Part shown: positions 57,408 to 64,000 of the stretch, in pieces
Numbering within the stretch: the stretch's first letter is position 1
Layout: every line of letters begins with the position of its first letter
NCBI GenBank assembly: GCA_934635045.1
Contig: CAKTZA010000006.1
Coordinates: 27,476 to 91,475 of the forward strand
Direction of reading: 5' to 3'
DNA from: an uncultured Kiritimatiellota bacterium
GTDB lineage: Bacteria > Verrucomicrobiota > Kiritimatiellia > RFP12 > UBA1067
Length of the DNA: 64,000 nt
The notes under the pieces: generated by a model
The model's input: the letters and a program-made list of their open reading frames with translations, nothing else
What the model was told of the DNA's origin: nothing
The model's database searches: none
Program-made: the position numbers and the translations under genes

Positions 57408-58114
57408 CGCGGCGCGCCCTCCAAGGCCTGGTCGAGGCGCGCGCGCAGCGGCTGCGGCTCCAGGCCGGTCGTCTCGACTTCGGCGGAGACGACGCCGTTC
57501 CGCAAGACGAGGAACCGCGTCGTCCATTTCGCGAAGTCATCGAGCTCGTGCCCCGTCACGATCACGCTCGAAAAGGCCGCCGCATTCGAGAGGATGTCGC
57601 CCGCCGCCCGGCGCAGGGGGGCGTCAAGTCCCGCGAGGAAGTCGTCCAGCAGCAGCACGCGCGGACGCAGCAGCAGCACGTCCGCCAGCGCCACGCGCTT
57701 GCGGACGCCCAGCGACAGGTTCTTCAGGGTGACGTTCAGGCAGTCCGCAATCTGGCACATCTCCGCCGCCTCGCTGATGCGGCGGCGCACGCGCTTGGCC
57801 GGCTCGCCCTTGAGATAGGCGCGATAGCGCAGGTAGTCCTTCACGCGCATGTCGTCGTAGAACGCGACGACCTCCGGCAGGTAGCCGATCTGCCGCCGAT
57901 AGCGCAGGGGCCGCGACAGGGCGTCCTGCCCATCCAGCAGGACCCGTCCCGCATCCGGCACGGCCAGCGTCGCCAGCACCTTCAGGAGCGTCGTCTTGCC
58001 CGCGCCGTTCGCGCCGATGACGCTGACGACCTCGCCCGGCGACACGACAAACGAGACGTCCCGGAGAACGGGACGGTCACGGTAGGTGAAAGCCAGGTTG
58101 CGGACTTCGATCAT
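57404..58114 (-). CDS. ABC transporter ATP-binding protein (GldA-like)
   Basis: 236 aa. Walker A GANGAGKTT (34-42), Q-loop in RYRRQIGYLPE, signature LSLGVRKRVAL, Walker B VLLLDDFLAGLD and switch His in TGHEL are all present, so it should hydrolyse ATP. It is the first gene of an overlapping three-gene set with the fused permease and the DUF4340 protein. The promoter TGGTATAAT lies about 30 bp upstream. No strong Shine-Dalgarno is seen before the ATG. Confidence 0.93.
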   Translation of the reverse strand: MIEVRNLAFTYRDRPVLRDVSFVVSPGEVVSVIGANGAGKTTLLKVLATLAVPDAGRVLLDGQDALSRPLRYRRQIGYLPEVVAFYDDMRVKDYLRYRAYLKGEPAKRVRRRISEAAEMCQIADCLNVTLKNLSLGVRKRVALADVLLLRPRVLLLDDFLAGLDAPLRRAAGDILSNAAAFSSVIVTGHELDDFAKWTTRFLVLRNGVVSAEVETTGLEPQPLRARLDQALEGAPR

Positions 58115-58142
58115 GTTTTATCGCACGGACGCTTTTCGGGGA

Positions 58143-58151
58143 ATTATACCA
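58143..58151 (-). promoter_or_regulatory. extended -10 promoter TGGTATAAT for the ABC operon
   Basis: TTTTTTGGTATAATTC on the minus strand, 28 bp before the ATPase start. It is almost identical to the tmRNA promoter. Confidence 0.65.
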
Positions 58152-58181
58152 AAAAACGCCGTCTTCCGCTTTGCTTCCTCC

Positions 58182-58320
58182 TAAAGAATTCTCTGTGCCC
58201 GCTTTACGCCCTCCTTGCGGCTGAAACTTGAAAATGACGGGCACCTAAAATCCAATAACGCCAACCGTCAGGCATCAGAGAGCGTGGGGACAGGCCCCAG
58301 AGGAGGCGTTCTCACACGGA
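58182..58320. repeat. partial copy of the dispersed repeat element
   Basis: Runs from AAAGAATTCTCTGTGCCCGC through GCCCTCCTTGCGGCTGAAAC, AACGCCAACCGTCAGGCATC, GTGGGGACAGGCCCC to TCTCACACGGA, and matches the second half of the longer copies at 59104-59412 and 63560-63868. It fills the gap between the ABC promoter and vapC. Confidence 0.8.
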
Positions 58321-58324
58321 TGAA

Positions 58325-58720
58325 TTAAAAAACAACAGGCGTGTAGTTCAACACATGCCAAGGTTCTTTAATCTTGTTGAAGTGGGCATCCGCCGTCACA
58401 ACGACGCAGCTGTTCTGAATAGCTGTTCCGGCAATGATGGCATCCGGAAGTTTCAGCCCAGACGAAAAGCGCAACGCGCAAATCTGCGCCGTCAACTGTG
58501 GATCGTTTTCGGGCAGTCCGAAAACCTGTATGCGTGAACGAAGCCGCGCATACAAAGCCGCGTCATCCCCTGAAAGCCCCTGAAACGAGAGGAATTCCAA
58601 TTCACAGATGATTGATGTTGAAATGAACTCCGCAGTCTCAACAAGAGACACGAGTTCCTCGTTCCCAGCCAACAGCTGTATGATGGCGTTTGTGTCAAGC
58701 AGAAGCCGCTTACCAGGCAT
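58325..58720 (-). CDS. vapC: PIN-domain toxin, VapC type
   Basis: 131 aa from MPGKRLLLDTNAIIQLLAGN; a longer opening upstream runs through the antitoxin gene. PIN-domain acidic residues are visible: D9 in LLLDTNAI, E40 in IICELEF, Asp in KLPDAIIAGTA and Asp in VVTADAHFNKI. VapC toxins are Mg-dependent RNases that cut tRNA or rRNA. It overlaps the upstream antitoxin gene by 11 bp, the usual arrangement. The name is by domain only; the RNA target is unknown. Confidence 0.87.
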   Translation of the reverse strand: MPGKRLLLDTNAIIQLLAGNEELVSLVETAEFISTSIICELEFLSFQGLSGDDAALYARLRSRIQVFGLPENDPQLTAQICALRFSSGLKLPDAIIAGTAIQNSCVVVTADAHFNKIKEPWHVLNYTPVVF

Positions 58721-58919
58721 CGCGCATTCTCCGCTGGATCTTGACGGGATCGCCCTTCCACTGAAGCTTGCCCACAAGATCGGAGAAGTCATACTTCTTG
58801 GGCTCACTTTCACGGAACGGGACGAGAATCACCTGAAAGGAGTAGGTACTGTACTCTTCAGGAACCGTCAGCGAAATGCGATTGCGCCGTGGGCGAACGA
58901 CTGTCTGGATTGTTGGCAT
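58710..58919 (-). CDS. vapB: VapB-like antitoxin
   Basis: 69 aa, MPTIQTVVRPRRNRISLTVP at the start and a basic C-terminus (KIQRRMRDAW). The N-terminal RNRISLTVPEEY resembles a short DNA-binding antitoxin strand. GGAGGT stands 8 nt before the ATG. It would neutralise the PIN toxin encoded directly downstream and repress the pair through the palindrome in the promoter. The family was inferred mainly from gene context. Confidence 0.7.
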   Translation of the reverse strand: MPTIQTVVRPRRNRISLTVPEEYSTYSFQVILVPFRESEPKKYDFSDLVGKLQWKGDPVKIQRRMRDAW

Positions 58920-58930
58920 CTTTTGCGACC

Positions 58931-58949
58931 TCCACGTGGAAGTATATCA
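58931..58949 (-). promoter_or_regulatory. vapBC promoter with palindromic operator
   Basis: TGATATACT (58941-58949, minus strand) is an extended -10 box. Directly after it, the perfect palindrome TCCACGTGGA (58931-58940) covers the expected transcription start, ahead of the GGAGGT ribosome binding site. This suits autorepression by the VapBC complex. Confidence 0.6.
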
Positions 58950-59103
58950 TCTGCTGCTCTCTCACGTCAATGAGGATTCTTTTAAAGAACATTTTAATGA
59001 TTCCAGAATTTTACGCATTGTATTCTCATTTTCATGAGCCACAGAGTCATGGGAACGAAGTGCGAGGAAACAGACAGACTCACGCGAAGCATTCTCCCCG
59101 TCG

Positions 59104-59412
59104 CCTCTGCGCGAGACATCAATCTCCCCAGCACTTCGTTCTTTTGCCGCAAAGAGGGCACAGGGAGGGCGCAAAGAGCTCTCTGTGCCCTCTTTGCGCC
59201 CTCCTTGCGGCTGAGACTTGAAAACAACGGGCATCTGAAAGCCCAATGACGCCAACCGTCAGGCATCAGAGAGCGTGGGGACAGACCCCAGAGGAGGTAT
59301 TCTCACACGGAGTGACGGAGACACGGAGTGTGGGGACAGCCCTCTCCGATACACAAGACTCCGTGCCTCCGTGGCTCCGTGTGCGACAATAAAACTGTGG
59401 GGACAGACCCTG
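59104..59412. repeat. full copy of a structured dispersed repeat (about 300 bp)
   Basis: Contains three parts. A 13-bp hairpin AGGGCGCAAAGAG / CTCTTTGCGCCCT (59166-59178 with 59190-59202). The palindrome GGGGACAGACCCC (59278-59290). A 25-nt inverted repeat of CACGGAG units (59305-59329 with 59359-59383, three mismatches). It is repeated almost exactly at 59463-59771 and, more diverged, at 63560-63868. No protein gene is evident inside it. Confidence 0.85.
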
Positions 59413-59462
59413 CAAGCATACCTTGAATAGGCAGTGCGACTTTGTCTCTGCGCGCTCTGCGG

Positions 59463-59771
59463 CTCTGCGCGAGACATCAATCTCCCCAGCACTTCGTTTC
59501 AGCCATAAAGAGGGCTCAGAGAGGCGCAAAGAATTCTCTGCGCCCACTTTGCGCCCTCCTTGCGGCTACAAACTTGAAAATGACGGGCATCTGAAAGCCC
59601 AATGACGCCAACCGTCAGGCATCAGAGAGCGTGGGGACAGACCCCAGAGGAGGTATTCTCACACGGAGTGACGGAGACACGGAGTGTGGGGACAGCCCTC
59701 TCCGATACACAAGACTCCGTGCCTCCGTGGCTCCGTGTGAGATAATAAAACTGTGGGGACAGGCCCTCTGA
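59463..59771. repeat. second full copy of the structured dispersed repeat
   Basis: Nearly identical to 59104-59412 from GAGACATCAATCTCCCCAGC to TAAAACTGTGGGGACAG; the stretch from AAGCCCAATGACGCCAACCG through the CACGGAG arms is unchanged. The first hairpin is less perfect here. The gap from 58980 to 59930 holds only these repeats and no supportable gene. Confidence 0.85.
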
Positions 59772-59862
59772 CATGGGTGGTTTTTCATGCCGAGACGCAG
59801 AGCGGAAGTGCCGCCTAAAAACGAACAAGGCGGCTGGGGCCACCTTGTTGGGGTTTGAACGT

Positions 59863-59882
59863 GTGCCTCACACGTGAGGCAC
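59863..59882 (-). terminator. hairpin downstream of the PEP-CTERM gene
   Basis: GTGCCTCA-CACG-TGAGGCAC, a perfect 8-bp stem with a 4-nt loop, 48 bp past the stop of the PEP-CTERM gene. No U-tract follows on the minus strand, so it may be a terminator of weak form or a 3'-end stabiliser. Confidence 0.45.
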
Positions 59883-59929
59883 AGCGCATGACTCATGTCT
59901 CGCGTGTATCAATCAGGCCATTGCATCAA

Positions 59930-60484
59930 TCAGGCCATGGCCTGTCTCTTGCGCTTCAGCGCCAAGCCCGCGCAACCAAGGAGCAGCAGAAGCGCCGAAC
60001 TCGGCTCCGGCACCGCTGCCGTCGTAAATGAAGACGGCGCCCAAGCACTCGCTGCAGGCGGGGCAATGCCAAACGTCGTCGCGTACGCCATGGCATCCGC
60101 ATACTTCAACATCGCGTCATCTGTCGTACGGCCGACAAACGCCCCCTTGTCATTGAAGAGCTCAATATAAAAGGAGACCGTCGAGAAGGAGACCGTCGAG
60201 GAGGATGTATAGTTCGCCAGGCTCGCATAGAATTCCGAACCGACTTTCGCAAACGTCGTTTCCAAGTTCGAGCCATTCTTGCCATAGAGATTCAAGTAGC
60301 TCGTTGTTTTTGTGGCACTATCCCACACGCCAACCGCCGCATAAGTGTACGAAGGTTTATCAATCGAAGCACCCGACGCATCCGTGAAGGTAGCATCGTT
60401 GCCCACCATCCACAAGAGATAGGAATCGTCGGCAGACGCACCAATGGCCAACGCACAGACAACAATTGCAATCAACTTTTTCAT
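59930..60484 (-). CDS. PEP-CTERM sorting-domain protein
   Basis: 184 aa from MKKLIAIVVCALAIGASADD; AAGGA lies upstream, and the signal peptide is clear. The C-terminus has the PEP-CTERM tripartite signal: VPEPSSALLLLLGCAGLALKRKR, given here as the motif VPEP, a hydrophobic stretch and a basic end. Such proteins are anchored and cut by an exosortase and are usually linked to exopolysaccharide or surface matrix. The middle (residues 25-150) is Thr/Ser/Tyr-rich and not recognised. It is the last gene of a four-gene set of secreted proteins. No exosortase gene is in the window. Confidence 0.86.
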   Translation of the reverse strand: MKKLIAIVVCALAIGASADDSYLLWMVGNDATFTDASGASIDKPSYTYAAVGVWDSATKTTSYLNLYGKNGSNLETTFAKVGSEFYASLANYTSSSTVSFSTVSFYIELFNDKGAFVGRTTDDAMLKYADAMAYATTFGIAPPAASAWAPSSFTTAAVPEPSSALLLLLGCAGLALKRKRQAMA

Positions 60485-60511
60485 GATCAACATCCTTATT
60501 GAGAGAGTGAC

Positions 60512-61282
60512 TTACTGGACGTCCTTCCACGTCAGCGACCCATTGGGCTGCTTGGTATAGTACCAGAAACCTTCGCCCGGGGCCAAATTGGGATTCTCCG
60601 TGTTCTTGGTTTCTGACACGACTTTCTGCGCATTGCCGAGGATCGTCACAGTTTCCGTCGTGTAAGTCGGGTAATACCATCCCTTCGTCTCGTCATATTC
60701 ATACTGGCGAAGCGCACCGCCTCGCGCTACAACGACCTTGTCCCCTGCCATTCCAGTCGTGAACGTATAGGCTTCCGTCCCCGCATTGCCAAGAAGGTTC
60801 CACTTCTCCGACACATAAGAAGACGTGCGACCTGCGCTATACTTGCCGTAGAGCGCAATCACCGCATTCCCAGTCGGGTTGTCGCCGCGAACGATCCACA
60901 GGCCCTCGCCGACGGTCGGTGCCGTCGTGGACGGATCATCGCCCGTTCCCGTCGTCGTCTCGCCGTCGGCGCCCTGCGTGACCGTCGCAGCGGCCTTTTC
61001 CCAGGTCTTCGACTCCGTCAGGATCCACGCCTCGTGCGTCCCGTCCGCCTTGTAGCGGATGATCTGCGCGCCCGTCTCCAGGTTCGTCGTCTTGACGAGG
61101 TTCGCGACCGAGATGTCGCCGCCCGTCTCGAGGTCCTTGAACGAGGCCGCGATAATCGTGTTCTTCTGCCCGTCCGTGAGGTCAATTCTAATCACGCCGA
61201 CCTCGTAGTCGAGCGTAATCTCGTCCGCCGCGAAGGACATCGCCGCCGCCGCGCAGAAAGCCAGTGAAAGCAGTTTTTTCAT
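60512..61282 (-). CDS. secreted protein of unknown function, 256 aa
   Basis: MKKLLSLAFCAAAAMSFAAD is a typical signal peptide. The mature part has an Asp/Thr-rich N-terminal half (VTQGADGETTTGTGDDPSTT near residue 110) and later GEGLWIVRGDNPTGNAVIAL, SEKWNLLGNAGTE and APGEGFWYYTKQPNGS. The repeated G-E-G-[LF]-W pattern suggests two similar beta units (near residues 128 and 238). No enzyme motif is seen. It lies 28 bp upstream of the PEP-CTERM gene and 25 bp downstream of the next secreted protein gene. Family not recognised; possibly an extracellular structural or binding protein. Confidence 0.72.
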   Translation of the reverse strand: MKKLLSLAFCAAAAMSFAADEITLDYEVGVIRIDLTDGQKNTIIAASFKDLETGGDISVANLVKTTNLETGAQIIRYKADGTHEAWILTESKTWEKAAATVTQGADGETTTGTGDDPSTTAPTVGEGLWIVRGDNPTGNAVIALYGKYSAGRTSSYVSEKWNLLGNAGTEAYTFTTGMAGDKVVVARGGALRQYEYDETKGWYYPTYTTETVTILGNAQKVVSETKNTENPNLAPGEGFWYYTKQPNGSLTWKDVQ

Positions 61283-61307
61283 TTTCGTCGTTCCTTTCCG
61301 CTTCAGA

Positions 61308-62030
61308 TTACTTGCGGTTCACCTTGAAGAACGCGCCGCCCGGCACCTGGTCGCGGACGATGATCATTTCGTTCGCCGTGTCGCCGCCCTGCGCCGCCGT
61401 GGCCGTCAGCGCGTCCGGCGCCGTGCCTTCCAAGACCTCGTAGGCCGCGCTCGACACCGTGCCGGAGACGTAGATGAAGACCTTGCCGTCCACCAGCTTG
61501 ATGTCGCGGATCTTGACTTCCTGCCGGTCGGACGGATCCGCCGCGACGCCCGCCACCGCCGCAGACGCCGAGATGAAGCCCGTCGCCGTCTTCGCCGTCG
61601 TGACCGCGCCATAGCCGTTCACGGCCGCGCCGCCCGCGCCCGTCGCGACCGGCCGGCCGTCCGCGCCAAGCTCCTTCGCGAACGTGCGCGTGTCGAGGAG
61701 ATAGACGCCCCACGTGCCGCCCGCGTAGTTGGCCTTCGCGTACGTCTCGTCAATCTCGAACTTGACGAACGGGCACTTGCCGCCCTTCGCGACCGGGGCC
61801 TTCAGCGCGACCTTGCTGTCGCCGGCGGCCGTGCCGTCCGCCCTGATGCCCTGAAACGCCGAGCCCGTCGGCGTCCAGACAAGCGCGTACGTCTCGCCGT
61901 CCAGGACCGGCGTGCCGTCCGCATACGTGTCGGGGCCCTGAGTATAGAAGGTCACGACCACGTTGTCCTTGCCGGCGAACGTCGCCGCCGCGAGGAGTCC
62001 GACCAAACCTGCAATCAGTGTCTTTTTCAT
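61308..62030 (-). CDS. secreted protein of unknown function, 240 aa
   Basis: Signal peptide MKKTLIAGLVGLLAAATFAG. The mature protein is Ala/Gly/Thr-rich, with strands such as VVVTFYTQGPDTYADGTPVL and VYLLDTRTFAKELGADGRP, and ends in MIIVRDQVPGGAFFKVNRK. It has no cysteine pairs or catalytic motifs that I can name. It stands in the middle of the four-gene secreted operon (25-bp and 23-bp gaps). The composition is that of an extracellular beta protein. Function unknown. Confidence 0.7.
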   Translation of the reverse strand: MKKTLIAGLVGLLAAATFAGKDNVVVTFYTQGPDTYADGTPVLDGETYALVWTPTGSAFQGIRADGTAAGDSKVALKAPVAKGGKCPFVKFEIDETYAKANYAGGTWGVYLLDTRTFAKELGADGRPVATGAGGAAVNGYGAVTTAKTATGFISASAAVAGVAADPSDRQEVKIRDIKLVDGKVFIYVSGTVSSAAYEVLEGTAPDALTATAAQGGDTANEMIIVRDQVPGGAFFKVNRK

Positions 62031-62053
62031 TGTTTGCTCCTAAATTGCCGAAC

Positions 62054-63478
62054 TTACTCAATCGTGAACGAGACCGAATACTTGCCCGTTGCCAGCGGAA
62101 TCTTGACCACAGGATTGCTACGAACAATATTCCCCGTCGTGCTATCAGACGCACCATCCTTGGTGTTGGTGACCGTGTACGTAATGTCAAAAGGTGAGTT
62201 AGGAATCGTGCTTGCCAACTTAAGGGAGATGTCATTGGGTTCCCCATCCGTCTCGACAGAATTCAACGCTACCTTCTCATTCGCGCCAACACCCAACACA
62301 TAAGACTGCCACAGAGGATAGCCATTAGTCCCTGAATCCGCAAGTGCCTCCGCTATTGTGTCCTTTGTCACGCTCGAAGAGCGATAGGCATCGCCACAAT
62401 TCTTTTCAAGGAAAGTACGAAAACCATCCTGGAAAATGATACCCGACGCGCTCATGCCAATCTTCTTCGTGCCAATAACGACTTCCTCCAAGACATCCTT
62501 ATTCACCTGCCACTCGTGATAGCCTTCTGCGCTCACTGTGGCAGATGTCGGGTAAGAATCTTCCGCCTTATGCGAGAAATTCTCTTTAACGCTCGCCTTC
62601 AGCGTCTCATCGTTCTTCTGCCAAACGCGAAGACCGCCAGAAACCTCAACCGTTCCTTCAACTGGCCTGAGAAGAGTAATCTCACCCGAACCGCCCGTGG
62701 CCTGCGCCGCCGAAATGGCCTCAACTGCGGTGCCGAACTTACGGCCTTCCGCTTCCGCGACCGCGTACTGGTAGGCACCCGAAAGCGCGTTCAGCGTTCC
62801 GCTGCCCGTGCAGGAGATTGAAGCGATCTTCTTCGCCGCTGCCGCTTCAAGGGCCTTGCCCGTCAACGCGACATCCTTCGCCAACACGGTCGCCGTCGTC
62901 GGATCAGCACCAAGCGTAAACGTCGCCGTCACGTCATCCGTCCAATAGGAAAGGCCAATCGTAATCGTCTTTGCCGCCTCGACGTTCTCCGCCACGCCGA
63001 GTTCGAGCCAGTCAGCAATCGGATTCGGATTCTCGGCTGCAGCCTCAGACGAACCGCCGACCCAGGCGTAGTACTTGTAGGTCATCGCGCCCTCGGACTC
63101 CACGCCGACGACGGCAAAGCCGACTTGAGCCTGCGCGGTGGCCATCTGCGTGCCCGTCAGGAGGTCGTCCGGCGCAATCGGATTGAAGATGCCCGTGACG
63201 GTCAGGGCCTGAGCCGCGCCCGCTTCGCCCGGATCGGTGGCGCCAACCTCGAACTTGGCCTCCTCATTAGACCCCAGATCCAAAACCAATGACGCGTTCT
63301 CAAACGAAGCGGCCTCATCGGGAATCGTCCACGAGCCGTTCGTCGTCTTCAGCCCAGAAATTGACGTATCAGCCTCGCCGCCAATGCCCTTGAACCAATC
63401 TTGTTTGTACTGTTCAGAATCTGCCAATGCCAGCGCGCTTGCGACGGCAAATGACAAAGCGATGAGAGGTTTTTTCAT
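62054..63478 (-). CDS. secreted protein of unknown function, 474 aa
   Basis: Start at MKKPLIALSFAVASALALAD after AAAGGAG; clear signal peptide. The mature chain is acidic and beta-rich, with a DWFKGIGGEADTSISGLKTT start, SYWTDDVTATFTLGADPTTA near 185, GLRVWQKNDETLKASVKENF near 285 and a C-terminal TYTVTNTKDGASDSTTGNIV. GC content is lower than in most other genes here. It resembles large secreted proteins with internal Ig-like or cell-wall repeats, but no family is recognised. It is the first gene of the four-gene set, with a promoter-like box about 30 bp upstream. Confidence 0.72.
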   Translation of the reverse strand: MKKPLIALSFAVASALALADSEQYKQDWFKGIGGEADTSISGLKTTNGSWTIPDEAASFENASLVLDLGSNEEAKFEVGATDPGEAGAAQALTVTGIFNPIAPDDLLTGTQMATAQAQVGFAVVGVESEGAMTYKYYAWVGGSSEAAAENPNPIADWLELGVAENVEAAKTITIGLSYWTDDVTATFTLGADPTTATVLAKDVALTGKALEAAAAKKIASISCTGSGTLNALSGAYQYAVAEAEGRKFGTAVEAISAAQATGGSGEITLLRPVEGTVEVSGGLRVWQKNDETLKASVKENFSHKAEDSYPTSATVSAEGYHEWQVNKDVLEEVVIGTKKIGMSASGIIFQDGFRTFLEKNCGDAYRSSSVTKDTIAEALADSGTNGYPLWQSYVLGVGANEKVALNSVETDGEPNDISLKLASTIPNSPFDITYTVTNTKDGASDSTTGNIVRSNPVVKIPLATGKYSVSFTIE

Positions 63479-63502
63479 CCTGGTGTCTCCTTTACGGTGG
63501 GT

Positions 63503-63511
63503 ATATTACCA
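63503..63511 (-). promoter_or_regulatory. extended -10-like box TGGTAATAT for the secreted operon
   Basis: TTTTGGTAATATACC on the minus strand, 24 bp before the ATG at 63478, followed by AAAGGAG. It fits the TGGTATAAT-type boxes found before tmRNA and the ABC operon. Confidence 0.5.
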
Positions 63512-63559
63512 AAACGGGTGACAACCTGTCAACCCCCTGTGGAAGATTTTTGGGGCTTC

Positions 63560-63868
63560 CGCAGAGCGGCAAGGCCCTCACGCTCCGTGCCTCTGTGACT
63601 CCGTGTGAGACATCAATCCCTCGGCACTTCGTTCCTTTGCCACAAAGAGGGCGCAGGGAGGGCGCAAAGAATTCTCTGTGCCCGCTTTGCGCCCTCCTTG
63701 CGGCTGAAACCTGAAAATGACAGGCATCAAAAAGCCCAATAACGCCAACCGTCAGGCATCAGCAAGGCGTGGGGACAGACCCCAGAGGAGGCATTCTCAC
63801 ACGGAGCGACGGAGGCACGGAGCATGAGGACAGGCCCCGTGGGGAATCGTGGGGACAGGCCCTCTGAC
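63560..63868. repeat. dispersed repeat element, right-hand copy
   Basis: Contains AAAGAGGGCGCAGGGAGGGC, GCCCTCCTTGCGGCTGAAAC, AACGCCAACCGTCAGGCATC, GGGGACAGACCCC and ACGGAGCGACGGAGGCACGG, in the same order as the copies at 59104 and 59463. It lies upstream of the secreted operon, so that operon is flanked by the same repeats on both sides. Confidence 0.83.
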
Positions 63869-63900
63869 AGGGGAAGTGTTTTCACGCAGAGGCGCAGAGG

Positions 63901-64000
63901 CCGCAGAGCGGCAAGGCAAGGTGCTCACGCTCCGTGCCTCTGTGACTCCGTGTGAGACATCAATCCCTCGGCACTTCGTTCCTTTGCCACAAAGAGGGCG
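63901..64000. repeat. dispersed repeat element, cut by the window end
   Basis: Begins CCGCAGAGCGGCAAGG and continues CTCACGCTCCGTGCCTCTGT and GACATCAATCCCTCGGCACT, matching the start of 63560-63868 with a period of about 341 bp. The remainder is beyond the window. Confidence 0.8.

Noticed and set aside
58889..59221. 110-aa open frame in the repeat region
   Set aside because: It runs through the repeat element, has no ribosome binding site, and its sequence (REGAKSSLCPLCALLAAE) is only translated repeat.
59820..59900. tRNA-like remnant around the GTGCCTCACACGTGAGGCAC hairpin
   Set aside because: No acceptor stem, anticodon arm or T-loop can be drawn; only one hairpin is supported.

Overview
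The window is a GC-rich stretch of a saccharolytic, Gram-negative-type bacterium, most plausibly an uncultured gut or rumen member of the Kiritimatiellota/Verrucomicrobiota (PVC superphylum). This assignment is inference. It rests on the many secreted formylglycine-generating-enzyme-like proteins, a PEP-CTERM protein, XylR-type (periplasmic-binding-like + AraC) regulators beside polysaccharide-degradation operons, a Gld-type ABC system, and short palindromic repeats scattered between and inside genes.

Layout. (1) 1-7264, minus strand: an arabinose/fucose-directed glycosidase operon (partial GH51, GH127, GH141-like beta-helix, an FGE-like protein, a small secreted protein, a truncated GH29). 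It ends abruptly at a junction with a truncated XylR regulator (7264-7668). (2) 7675-11806, minus: tsaE, a 2-hydroxyacid dehydrogenase, an acyl-CoA ligase and a lipoprotein TIM-barrel isomerase. The first two genes carry in-frame repeat insertions. (3) 11972-16785, minus: a pectin-directed pair (CE12-GH28 fusion and a clan-A-like glycosidase), divergent from an XylR-type regulator and a MATE transporter (17409-19948). (4) 19918-26085, minus: three tandem paralogous FGE-like secreted proteins, one fused to a metallophosphoesterase. (5) 26256-36114, minus: xseA, then a merged S10-spc ribosomal operon (rpsJ to rplO) in which rpmC and rpmD are not present. (6) 36634-36987: tmRNA. (7) 37034-49441, minus: a second saccharolytic operon (GH2-like, a 1482-aa beta-helix surface protein, GH97, tandem-domain esterase, a phosphodiesterase remnant), divergent from its own XylR regulator (49587-50756). 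(8) 50655-58114, minus: ABC ATPase, fused GldF/GldG-like permease, DUF4340 protein, and an AddA-like helicase-nuclease. (9) 58182-64000: a repeat-rich region with a VapBC module and a four-gene operon of secreted proteins that ends in a PEP-CTERM protein.

The two regulator-linked loci look like polysaccharide utilisation units without SusC/D. A XylR-type sensor sits divergent to an operon of secreted enzymes, and promoters have an extended -10 (TGnTATAAT-like). Several start codons lie only 6-7 nt after the -10 box, so those mRNAs are probably leaderless.

All functional names are from reading motifs by eye; no database search was run.
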